From contig JBKQMB010000044.1 of assembly GCA_052326605.1 (NCBI GenBank), positions 1 to 64,000 on the forward strand: a DNA stretch of 64,000 bases, read 5' to 3'. This document shows, one piece after another, positions 34,123-41,960 of the stretch (the first letter of the stretch is position 1; each line of letters begins with the position of its first letter). The DNA comes from Bog-756 sp052326605 (GTDB lineage Bacteria > Actinomycetota > Acidimicrobiia > Acidimicrobiales > RAAP-2). Made by a program: the position numbers and the translations under genes. The notes beneath the pieces were generated by a model. It was given only the letters and a program-made list of their open reading frames with translations. It searched no databases and was not told the origin of the DNA.

Positions 34123-35489
34123 TCCGAGTCCTCCTCGCCCTGGTTCACCTTCAGGTCGTCCCGCGACACGGGCCTCCCCTCCTCATCGACCAGATCGACA
34201 TTGTCGATCAGCCAGCGCATGGCTTTGGCCTTGCGCCGGTCCGAGCGTACCGCCGCAAGCCGGCCGGCCCGGTCCAGTTGCTCCCGAACCTGGTCGACGT
34301 CCATCTCCAGACGCTCGCCCATGGCGGCCAGCTCGTCGTCGAGCTCTTCGTCGGTCAGCTCGATGGACTCCTCCTCAGCGAGGGCACGGAGCGCCAGGTC
34401 GGCCTTGACGCTCTGGAGGGCGCCTGTCCGCAGCTCCTCGAGGAACTCCTCCTCGCTGCGACCGGTGGCGCCGAGGAATTGGCCCAGGTTCATCCCCTGG
34501 CCCTCGAGGCGGTGGTTCAGGTCGTGGACCCTCTCGCGCTGCTCCTCGACGACGAGCTGCTCGGGGATCTCCTCGGTCACCAGTTCGACCAACGCCTCGA
34601 CGGTCTTCTGCTGGAGGGCCAGCTGCGCCTGGACGATGCGGCGCTGCCGGAGGCGCTCCGCGATGTCGGCAGTCAGCTCCTCGACCGTGTCGAACTCCGA
34701 GGCCTCGGCGGCCCACTCGTCGTCGAGTTCGGGAAGGTCCAGCTCCTTCACGTCCTTGACCAGTACACGGAACGAGACCGTGTGGCCGAGCGGTTCGATG
34801 GTCGAGTCGAACTCGAAGATGTCGCCGACCTTCGCTCCCCGCAGCTGGTCGTCGAGCTCGGGCACCACACCGCCGCTCCCCACCTCGTAGAGCAGGTCCT
34901 CGGCATCGAGGTCACGGTCGTCAGCGGCCCCCTCCGGTCCCTCGCGGGTGCCGTGGATGTCGATGGTGACCTGGTCGCCGTCGCGGGCCGGCCGCGTCAC
35001 TTCCACCAACTCGCCCGAGGTGGCCCGTAGGCGATCGATCTGGGCGGTGACCTCCTCGTCGGGGACGTCCAGGCCCGGGAGGCTCACCACCAGCCCCCCG
35101 TATCCGGGGATGGCCACTGTCGGCCGCACCATCACGACGGCATCGAACGACACGGCCCCCGATTCGTCACCGGAGGTGATGTCGATCTCCGGCTGGTCGA
35201 TGGGGTCGAGTTCGGCGTCGGTCACCGCCCGGGCGTAGAAATCGGGGAGCGCCTCACGGATCGCCTCGACCCGCAGGGCCGCCGGCCCTCCCATCCGGGC
35301 CTCGAGGACCCGGCGGGGCACCTTCCCGGGGCGGAAACCGGGCACCCGCACCTCACGGGACAACCGCCTCATGACCCCGTCGAGGGCCTCGTCCATCTCC
35401 GTTTCGTCGATCTCGACTGACAGGCGGACCTTGTTGCCCTCCTCGGGCGCTGCTGTGGCACGCATACGAATAGGTGAGTGTACTGGCAC
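34119..35489 (-). CDS. tig: Trigger factor
   Basis: 456 residues. N-terminal ribosome-binding domain with the signature VPGFRPGKVPRRVLEARMG, a central FKBP-type prolyl isomerase domain (about 165-250, RDGDQVTIDIHGTREG), and a helical C-terminal chaperone domain with acidic end NQGEEDSE. It folds nascent chains at the exit tunnel. GTG 35489 is preferred because GAGGTGAG lies just upstream; ATG 35465 is the alternative. Confidence 0.95.
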   Translation of the reverse strand: MPVHSPIRMRATAAPEEGNKVRLSVEIDETEMDEALDGVMRRLSREVRVPGFRPGKVPRRVLEARMGGPAALRVEAIREALPDFYARAVTDAELDPIDQPEIDITSGDESGAVSFDAVVMVRPTVAIPGYGGLVVSLPGLDVPDEEVTAQIDRLRATSGELVEVTRPARDGDQVTIDIHGTREGPEGAADDRDLDAEDLLYEVGSGGVVPELDDQLRGAKVGDIFEFDSTIEPLGHTVSFRVLVKDVKELDLPELDDEWAAEASEFDTVEELTADIAERLRQRRIVQAQLALQQKTVEALVELVTEEIPEQLVVEEQRERVHDLNHRLEGQGMNLGQFLGATGRSEEEFLEELRTGALQSVKADLALRALAEEESIELTDEELDDELAAMGERLEMDVDQVREQLDRAGRLAAVRSDRRKAKAMRWLIDNVDLVDEEGRPVSRDDLKVNQGEEDSE

Positions 35490-35585
35490 CCGGGCTCACC
35501 TCTTTCTTTCCGCCCCGTCGGGTGCCTGCGGGCCGGCGGCTCCGGGGTGAGTCCCGGGAGGTATCAGGAGAGACCGATCCCCACC

Positions 35586-36413
35586 TCAGATCATGAAGGC
35601 CATGGACGCCAGCACCTTGTGACCGATGGCCACGTCCCCGTCGACCCGGACCTGACCGGACGCCAGTACCCGGGCCGGCTCCACCCGGCCCAACCCGAGG
35701 CGCCAGAACGTCTCCTGGTCCATGGTCAGCACCACCGAAGGAGCGAGAGTGGACGGCGTCCCCCGTGGCGAGGCGCGACCGGCGTCCATCACAATCAGGA
35801 TCTGGCGTCCCATGACCCCGGTGACGCTGAACAGCACCGAGCTGCCGTCCTGCGGGGCCACGCGCTTGCCCACCACATAGACCATGGCCTTCTCGCACCG
35901 ATCGAGGACGACTGCCTCGCCGACGCCGTTGCGCCCGCCGGGCCGGCCGACCGAACGCCTGGCGTCCTGTTCGTGGGCCCAGCTGTCGAGAATGCGGGTC
36001 TGCATGAACTCGCGGTACGGAACCTCACCGATCGGGCTCCAGCCGACCACGTCGAATTCGTCTGCCGGCTTGGCCCGCAGTGCGGTGAGTCGCCGTTGGG
36101 TGACGTCGACGAACTCGGCCAGCACCTCGCTCCCGGACACCCGCCGCCTGGCCTCCACCCACGCCTCGTTCATCTCGCCGAACGAGTTGGCGACATGGGC
36201 CGGAACGTCGGTCAGCGGAGGGGGTGGCGTGTCACCGAGCAGCAGGCGCTCGACGCCGACGAGATGCGAGAACTGATCCTTTACCGTCCACCCGGGGCAG
36301 TCGGTGGCGAGCTCCCACTGCCTGGCGCCGATTGCCCGCCCCACGTCGACCATGGACGTCCACACCTGGGCCAGGTGGCCGACCACTGGTTCGCGATTTG
36401 ACGGACCGCTCAT
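35586..36413 (-). CDS. Maleylpyruvate isomerase-like mycothiol-dependent (DinB-fold) protein
   Basis: 275 residues. The N-terminal MDMPI/DinB four-helix domain shows WELATDCPGWTVKDQFSHLVGVERLLLG, whose His, with later helix residues (RILDSWAHEQDARR), would bind a divalent metal. A C-terminal SCP2-like region follows (LFSVTGVMGRQILIV ... VRVDGDVAIGHKVL). Such enzymes use mycothiol as cofactor and mark Actinobacteria. The substrate is unknown. ATG 36413 has AAGGGGA upstream and is preferred over ATG 36431. Confidence 0.87.
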   Translation of the reverse strand: MSGPSNREPVVGHLAQVWTSMVDVGRAIGARQWELATDCPGWTVKDQFSHLVGVERLLLGDTPPPPLTDVPAHVANSFGEMNEAWVEARRRVSGSEVLAEFVDVTQRRLTALRAKPADEFDVVGWSPIGEVPYREFMQTRILDSWAHEQDARRSVGRPGGRNGVGEAVVLDRCEKAMVYVVGKRVAPQDGSSVLFSVTGVMGRQILIVMDAGRASPRGTPSTLAPSVVLTMDQETFWRLGLGRVEPARVLASGQVRVDGDVAIGHKVLASMAFMI

Positions 36414-36445
36414 TCGTCCCCTTCCACCCATCGAGCCGACCTGTC

Positions 36446-36934
36446 TCAGGCCGGCAGGTTGGCCTCGATGGCGTCGATCACCTCGGGTGCCTCGGGGTCC
36501 ACCAGCGGCCTGAACCGGCGCACGATCTCACCGGTCGGGGAGACGAGGAACTTCTCGAAGTTCCACTGGATGTCGCCGGCTTCGCCGTCTGTGTCGGGGA
36601 ACGACACCAGCTCGTCGTAGACCGGGTGGCGGCCCTCGCCATTGACCTCGATCTTCTCGAACAGGGGGAAGGTGACGCCATAAGTGGCGGAACAGAACGA
36701 GGCGATCTCCTCGGAGGTGCCCGGCTCCTGGCCTCCGAACTGGTCGCAGGGGAACCCCAGCACGGTGAACCCCCTGTCGCCGTAGGTCTCCTGCAGGCGC
36801 TCCAGTCCTTCATACTGAGGGGTGAGGCCGCATTTGGAGGCCACGTTGACCAACAGCAGCGCCCGGCCGCGATAGTCGCCGACCGAGGCGGGTGTGCCGT
36901 CGAGGGAGTGCAGCGTGGGGTCGAAGATACTCAT
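36446..36934 (-). CDS. Glutathione peroxidase family protein
   Basis: 162 residues. The peroxidatic Cys is in VNVASKCGLTPQYEGL (Cys rather than Sec), with the conserved Gln-Phe in LGFPCDQFGGQEPG (second, probably resolving Cys) and Trp-Asn in WNFEKFLV. This is the thioredoxin-dependent type, expected in an organism that uses mycothiol rather than glutathione. It reduces hydroperoxides. The gene is divergent from the GGDEF-EAL gene, with a 221-bp shared upstream region. Confidence 0.94.
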   Translation of the reverse strand: MSIFDPTLHSLDGTPASVGDYRGRALLLVNVASKCGLTPQYEGLERLQETYGDRGFTVLGFPCDQFGGQEPGTSEEIASFCSATYGVTFPLFEKIEVNGEGRHPVYDELVSFPDTDGEAGDIQWNFEKFLVSPTGEIVRRFRPLVDPEAPEVIDAIEANLPA

Positions 36935-37155
36935 GGCGTGCAGTGTAGGTGGCCCGGACGGAGGCCCACCTGACCGGGGCACGGTACGTCGGGCTCGGCC
37001 GGAGCCGGCCAGGTCGACCGGATCCCGGGGGCCACTCCCACCGTTCCGGCCCGGGGGCCCGATCGCCCCGCGCGGTAAAGAATCGGTGTCCGCCGGTCGA
37101 AGAGAGAAGTGACCATACTGTCGATTGCGGGTCGGCCCGGGTGCCGAGGGGTTGG

Positions 37156-40100
37156 ATGACTAGCCACGTCGAGGTTGAACAGCCGAACCAGACCGAGCAG
37201 ACCGGAGGGCCCCGGGACGTCTCCGGAGGGGTCGTCCACGTCCTGATCAACCTGGTCCGCACGGGGGCGGGCGACGCCGGGGTGGCCCAAGCACTCGCTC
37301 TCGCCGGGGAGCAGCGTTCCTTCTCCGCCCTCGGGGACCTGGCCTGCTGGAGCTCGCTCGCCGAGACCGTGGCGCTGTTCAACGCGGTGGCGCTGGTGAC
37401 CGGCAACGATGCCATCGGGCTCCACGTGGGCCAGGAACTCCTGCACGCCCCCGACGGGACCGACTTCGTCGATCGCCTGCGGGCCCTTGGCTCACCGGAG
37501 GCCGCCCTCAAACAGGTGACGCCACTACTGGACCACTTCGAGACGACCTCGGAGGCGGTGGCCCTGGAGGTTGCCGCCGATCACGCGCTGATCCAGGTGT
37601 CTCCCCTGCACTCGGACAGCCGGCACGCCCACCTGTGCGAGATGACCAGGGGACTGCTCTCCGAGATCCCCGGGCTCTACGGATTGGAACCGGCGCTGAT
37701 CACCGAGCACGAATGCAGTGCCAGGGGTGGCCGGTACTGCCTGTACGCCCTGAGTTGGGACGACGGAGGGACCGGACCCGGCCCGGATGCCGGGGCGGAG
37801 TCTCCGCTTGATGACCGGGACGAGACCCACGAGGACGACGCTGCCGGCCGGGGGCCGGGGGACCGCCCGACGTGGGCACCCGTGGACGTCGTCGAGCGCC
37901 TCGAGGCGGAAGCCGTCGCCGAGCGGACGGCGGCCGAGCACACCGTCGCCCGGCTGAACTCCGAGGTCGACCAGATGGGCACCCTGTTGGAAGGGGCGTT
38001 CTCCACGAACCTCGAACTGCTCGACGACGACGCCGACTCACTGCTCTCCCAGATCGCCGCCCGGGCCGACGCGGTGGTTGCCGCCCCCAACTACCTGCTG
38101 ATGATCAGGGTCGGTCCCGGCGCACCCATCCAACTCCACCACCGTGGGCTCGAACCCGACGAGGCCCAGTTGCTCGCGGCAGAGCTGTGGAGGGAGCACC
38201 CCGACGATGCCGGCGGGAGGCGTCTCATCGTCGACATCGCCTCACCAGGGCGCCGGTACGGCCGACTGGCCGAGTTCCTCCCGCCAGGCGCCACCCGCTC
38301 CCCGTCAGAGGAGCGGGTGCTGCACCTCTATGCCAAGTACGCCGCCAATGCACTGGACATCTTCGGTGAGGTCACCAACGCCAGGCGCAGCGATGCCACG
38401 GCACGGACGCTGCTTTCGTTCTCCGAGGCCCTTTCCCAGGTGACACACCTGGCCGAGTCGGTGCAGCTGTTGGCGGACACCGTGCCGTCGGTGACGGGCT
38501 GCGACCAGTGCACCGTCTACCTGTGGGACGGCGAGTACGGGCAGATGGTCCCGCGGGCCCGTACCGCGGGCCTGGAGGATCCCCATGCCCACCTGGGCCC
38601 CGTCGTTCCCGTCACCGGATCCGGGCGACCCGCCACCAGGCGGTCGACCACGCCGGGAGGGCATGAAGAACGCCCTGTCGGCGCAGTACACGAGCCGCCC
38701 GAGTCCGGGGTCGTCACCATCCGCATCGACACCCTCGAAATCGAGCGGTTGTTCGTTCACCATGAGGTCATCGTCCTCGACGCGTCGACCGAAGATCCCT
38801 CCCTGAGGGAGCTGCTCCATCGCTCCCGCACCACCTCATCGGTGGTGGCCCCGCTCTTCGCCGCCGGCGAGTTCCTCGGAGTGATCGCTGCCAACTTCGG
38901 TTCGGTCGGCTCGACTGGGTCCGTCCACGACCCTGACCTCCACGAGCGGCTGGGCGGCCTGGCCGACCTGGCTGCCACTGCCCTCCAGAACCTCGAGCTG
39001 CTCGAGCGGGTCTCCCACATGGCGTGGCACGATGCCCTGACCGGACTGCCCAATCGCCGCCTGTTCGAGGATCGGGTCGAGCAGGAACTGGTCCGGTCCC
39101 GACGGGTCGGCGAGCCGGTCTGCATGTTCTTCGTCGACCTCGACCACTTCAAGGAGGTGAACGACACGCTGGGCCACGGGGCCGGGGACGACCTGATCCG
39201 ACAGGTGGGCGAGCGCCTGGTGGACACCGTGCGCAGCCAAGACACGGTGGCGCGGGTGGGGGGTGACGAGTTCGCCATCCTCCTGCCCGGACTGGCAGAC
39301 CAGCTGGCCATCGACCAGCTCGCCCAGCGCACCCTCGATGCGATCGGCGCCCCGTTCATCGTGTTCGACGAGCAGGTCGAGAACACTGCGTCCATCGGCA
39401 TCGCCATCGCCCCCGAGCACGGCGACTGCTACGACGACCTCCTCAATCGGGCCGACGCGGCCATGTACCGCGCCAAGGCCCTGGGCCGGAACACCTTCCA
39501 GATGTACATGGCCGAACCCTGGCCGGCCGCGACCGACCGGACGGCGTTCGACGACCGCACGCTGCTTGCCGAGCTGTCCCGTGCGCTCGAGCGCGACGAG
39601 TTCTTCATCCTCTACCAGCCCTACATCGACCTCCACTCCGCCCAGGTGGTCGGAGTCGAGGCCCTCGTCCGATGGAACCACCCGACCATCGGGGTGCTGG
39701 AGCCGTCCTCGTTCATCTCTCTGGCCGAAAAGAGCGACATCATCGTCGCCCTGGACAGATGGGTGCTCGACCAGACCTGCCGACAAGCCCGGGCCTGGCT
39801 CGACCGCGGGCTGGATCCGCTGCGGCTCTCGGTGAACCTCGCCTCCCGCGACCTCTCGCATCCGGACTTCTTCGACTGCGTCGAGCGCACCCTCGAGATG
39901 ACACGCATCGATCCCGCGTCACTCGAGCTCGAGATCACCGAGCGGGTGGTCCTCGACAAGTCGGGACCGGCCAAGGCGAACATCGAGCGGCTGCGGCAGC
40001 TCGGGGTGAAGTTCACCATCGACGATTTCGGAAGCGGGAACTCCTCGCTAAGCCGTATCGGCACCTTTCCGGTCAACACACTCAAGATCGACCGGACTTT

Positions 40101-40374
40101 CGTGCAGGTACTCGGCCCCGACGACGAGAACAACGCGTTGGTGGCCGCGATCATCTCGATGGCCGACCGGCTTGGACTGGCCTGTGTGGCCGTGGGCGTC
40201 GAAACCTCGCTCCAGAACCAGGTCCTCCTCCAGCGCGGCTGCACCACCGCCCAGGGGTACTTCTTCAGCCCGCCGCTCCCACCCGAGGACATCGAACAGG
40301 TGATGGCCACCATCGCCTCGACCGATGGACCGACGGACCGACCCCCGGCGTCCGACGACCACCGGCCGGCATGA
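37156..40374 (+). CDS. GAF-GGDEF-EAL protein with V4R-like N-terminal sensor; EAL motif altered
   Basis: 1072 residues. An N-terminal all-helical/V4R-like domain (20-200) ends in ECSARGGRYCLYALSW; a coiled coil (about 240-275) and two GAF-like regions (275-620) follow. The GGDEF domain (about 635-790) has RVGGDEF with an intact inhibitory site RSQD five residues before it, so diguanylate cyclase activity is expected. The EAL domain has VEALVRW, SVNLASRDL, LELEITE, TIDDFGSG, LKIDRTF and AQGYFF, but the canonical AEGVE is AVGVE, losing a Glu probably needed for phosphodiesterase activity. It is soluble (no TM). ATG 37156 has GAGGGG upstream. Function: c-di-GMP signalling. Confidence 0.9.
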   Translation: MTSHVEVEQPNQTEQTGGPRDVSGGVVHVLINLVRTGAGDAGVAQALALAGEQRSFSALGDLACWSSLAETVALFNAVALVTGNDAIGLHVGQELLHAPDGTDFVDRLRALGSPEAALKQVTPLLDHFETTSEAVALEVAADHALIQVSPLHSDSRHAHLCEMTRGLLSEIPGLYGLEPALITEHECSARGGRYCLYALSWDDGGTGPGPDAGAESPLDDRDETHEDDAAGRGPGDRPTWAPVDVVERLEAEAVAERTAAEHTVARLNSEVDQMGTLLEGAFSTNLELLDDDADSLLSQIAARADAVVAAPNYLLMIRVGPGAPIQLHHRGLEPDEAQLLAAELWREHPDDAGGRRLIVDIASPGRRYGRLAEFLPPGATRSPSEERVLHLYAKYAANALDIFGEVTNARRSDATARTLLSFSEALSQVTHLAESVQLLADTVPSVTGCDQCTVYLWDGEYGQMVPRARTAGLEDPHAHLGPVVPVTGSGRPATRRSTTPGGHEERPVGAVHEPPESGVVTIRIDTLEIERLFVHHEVIVLDASTEDPSLRELLHRSRTTSSVVAPLFAAGEFLGVIAANFGSVGSTGSVHDPDLHERLGGLADLAATALQNLELLERVSHMAWHDALTGLPNRRLFEDRVEQELVRSRRVGEPVCMFFVDLDHFKEVNDTLGHGAGDDLIRQVGERLVDTVRSQDTVARVGGDEFAILLPGLADQLAIDQLAQRTLDAIGAPFIVFDEQVENTASIGIAIAPEHGDCYDDLLNRADAAMYRAKALGRNTFQMYMAEPWPAATDRTAFDDRTLLAELSRALERDEFFILYQPYIDLHSAQVVGVEALVRWNHPTIGVLEPSSFISLAEKSDIIVALDRWVLDQTCRQARAWLDRGLDPLRLSVNLASRDLSHPDFFDCVERTLEMTRIDPASLELEITERVVLDKSGPAKANIERLRQLGVKFTIDDFGSGNSSLSRIGTFPVNTLKIDRTFVQVLGPDDENNALVAAIISMADRLGLACVAVGVETSLQNQVLLQRGCTTAQGYFFSPPLPPEDIEQVMATIASTDGPTDRPPASDDHRPA

Positions 40375-40518
40375 CGCCGGCGGGCGCCTCCGGGGAAGCG
40401 CTCCACTGCCGACTGCAGCTGGCAGTGGAGCGTCCCATCCCCCCGTTCGTCAGCCCAGACCGGTACCTTCGAGCCATCCGATCAACGGATGGAACCGTTC
40501 GAAGCACGAGGAGGAACC

Positions 40519-40671
40519 ATGGCGTCGTACGAGGGATACTGCGTGAAGTGTCGTGAGAAACGGCAGTTCGAAGGCGAAGAGGTCGAGATGGCCAACGGCC
40601 GGCGGTCCGCCAAGGGCAAGTGCCCGACGTGCGGCACCGGGATGAACAGGATCCTCGGCAAGAAGGCCTGA
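40519..40671 (+). CDS. DUF5679-type zinc-ribbon mini-protein
   Basis: 50 residues, MASYEGYCVKCREKRQFEG at the start and KGKCPTCGTGMNRILG at the end. Two CxxC pairs form one zinc ribbon; the KxCPxCGT pattern resembles topoisomerase-type ribbons and the DUF5679 family. A strong Shine-Dalgarno GAGGAGG precedes the ATG by four bases, which selects this start over ATG 40489. Function unknown; nucleic-acid binding is likely. Confidence 0.88.
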   Translation: MASYEGYCVKCREKRQFEGEEVEMANGRRSAKGKCPTCGTGMNRILGKKA

Positions 40672-40687
40672 ACACCCAGGGACAGGG

Positions 40688-41680
40688 CTACGACCCCGTC
40701 CCGCCCCGGGCTCCGGGGCGGCGATCCGCCGGTAGGGACAGACCGTCGATGACGGCGCCCTCCCTGAGCCCCCATTCGCTGACCACCAGGCCCTGCAGGC
40801 CCAGGTGCTCCACCAGTGTGGAGAGCACCACTGCGCCGATGGGAAGCAGCGGTGCCCGGCGGGCCTGGATGCCGGGCAGGGCCAGGCGGCCTCCGAGATC
40901 GAGGGCGGCCAGCCGCTCGGCCAGTTCGTCGAGCTGCCCTGCAGGCAGCTCGACCTGGTTGACCTGGAGCGATGACGCGGAAGCGGGTGGTGGTCGGTGC
41001 AGGCCCATGGCCAACCGGGCCAGGGCGCGTACGGTCCCCCCGCTGGCGATCACCCGCCCGGTTGCCGAAGGATGGCGGCGGAGCATCTCGAGGATGGGCT
41101 CGGCCCGGGACGTCGTCGCCTCCCTGATGGCCAGGCGGTCATCGGGGGTCAGCACTTCGCCGGTCTCCATCTCCCCTTGGATCCGGGCCGTCCCGAGGGC
41201 GACGCTGGCGACCGCACACACCTGGTCGACGGTCCCGATGCCCGCCTCGAGGCTCCCGCCTCCGAGGTCGAGCCCCAGCACCGGGTCGTGGCCCACCCAC
41301 ACCCCGGCGCGCTGCCCCAAGAAGCACAGGCGCGCCTCCTCCTCGCCACTCAGCAACGTGACCTGGTGACCCAGTACCCGCTCGAGCCGGTCGAGCAGCC
41401 CACCTCCGTTGCCGGCGTCCCTCAGTGCGGCCGTGGCCATCGCCACCACCACGTCGGCTCCGGCGTCGTCGGCCGCCACCCGTAACCTGCGGACCGTCCG
41501 TACCGCTGCCGCCGCCCGGTCGGCGGGGACGTCCCCCGTCCGCGCCACCTCGGTGCCCAGGTGGAGGAACGAACGCCTGCGCAGCACCGGATCCAGCCGA
41601 CCGTCGCGGGACGCGTCCACCACCATCAGGTGGAACGAATTGCTGCCCAGGTCGAACACGGCTACTCGCACGGTGGGCAT
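40688..41680 (-). CDS. Ppx/GppA phosphatase family protein
   Basis: 330 residues of the ASKHA (actin-like) fold. Phosphate 1 is VAVFDLGSNSFHLMVVD, the middle has SGEEEARLCFLG, phosphate 2 is LGLDLGGGSLEAGIG, and IASGGTVRALA follows. Members hydrolyse polyphosphate or pppGpp; the short form without the C-terminal HD domain is common in Actinobacteria (Ppx1/Ppx2-like), so exopolyphosphatase versus pppGpp hydrolase cannot be decided. Convergent with the DUF5679 gene. Its start is 93 bp from the left end of the integrated element. Confidence 0.9.
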   Translation of the reverse strand: MPTVRVAVFDLGSNSFHLMVVDASRDGRLDPVLRRRSFLHLGTEVARTGDVPADRAAAAVRTVRRLRVAADDAGADVVVAMATAALRDAGNGGGLLDRLERVLGHQVTLLSGEEEARLCFLGQRAGVWVGHDPVLGLDLGGGSLEAGIGTVDQVCAVASVALGTARIQGEMETGEVLTPDDRLAIREATTSRAEPILEMLRRHPSATGRVIASGGTVRALARLAMGLHRPPPASASSLQVNQVELPAGQLDELAERLAALDLGGRLALPGIQARRAPLLPIGAVVLSTLVEHLGLQGLVVSEWGLREGAVIDGLSLPADRRPGARGGTGS

Positions 41681-41772
41681 CGGCGTGACGCTATCCCGTA
41701 CGGCGGGGTCGGGGGAACGCCGCCTGTCCGGTGGCCTACGCTGTGATCCGGCGGCGCGGGATGGCGTCGCAA

Positions 41773-41811
41773 CGGGAAGTAGCGCAGCTTGGCAGCGCGC
41801 CTGCTTTGGGA
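41773..41811 (+). repeat. Left attachment site: truncated tRNA-Pro 5' half
   Basis: Identical over 39 bases to 51732-51770: acceptor strand CGGGAAG, D arm and the anticodon 5' stem and loop through TTTGGGA. After 41811 the sequence diverges (CTAGCC...) and the anticodon 3' stem, T arm and acceptor 3' strand are missing, so this copy cannot form a tRNA. It is the chromosome-side remnant of the target gene. Confidence 0.93.
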
Positions 41812-41835
41812 CTAGCCAGACGTGAGCGCTGTGCT

Positions 41836-41855
41836 GACCTGCGGCTGTGCAGGTC
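41836..41855. terminator. Stem-loop near left end of the element
   Basis: Perfect 7-bp inverted repeat GACCTGC-(6 nt)-GCAGGTC in the 149-bp space between the left att site and the first element gene. It may end transcription of the leftward zinc-ribbon gene or belong to the integration site arms. The rest of this space holds no gene. Confidence 0.35.
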
Positions 41856-41960
41856 GGATGCAAGCGATCCTCGTGGTGTTATCCGCTCAACTTTCACCGC
41901 TGTCGCCCTGAACATTCCCCCACGATCCCCCTTGCGCCTCGCAAACGGTCAGGGTGGGGG

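Noticed and set aside
35490..35585. Possible tRNA upstream of trigger factor
   Set aside because: tRNAs are common there, and the region is GC-rich with inverted segments, but no cloverleaf with TTC loop and acceptor pairing can be drawn.
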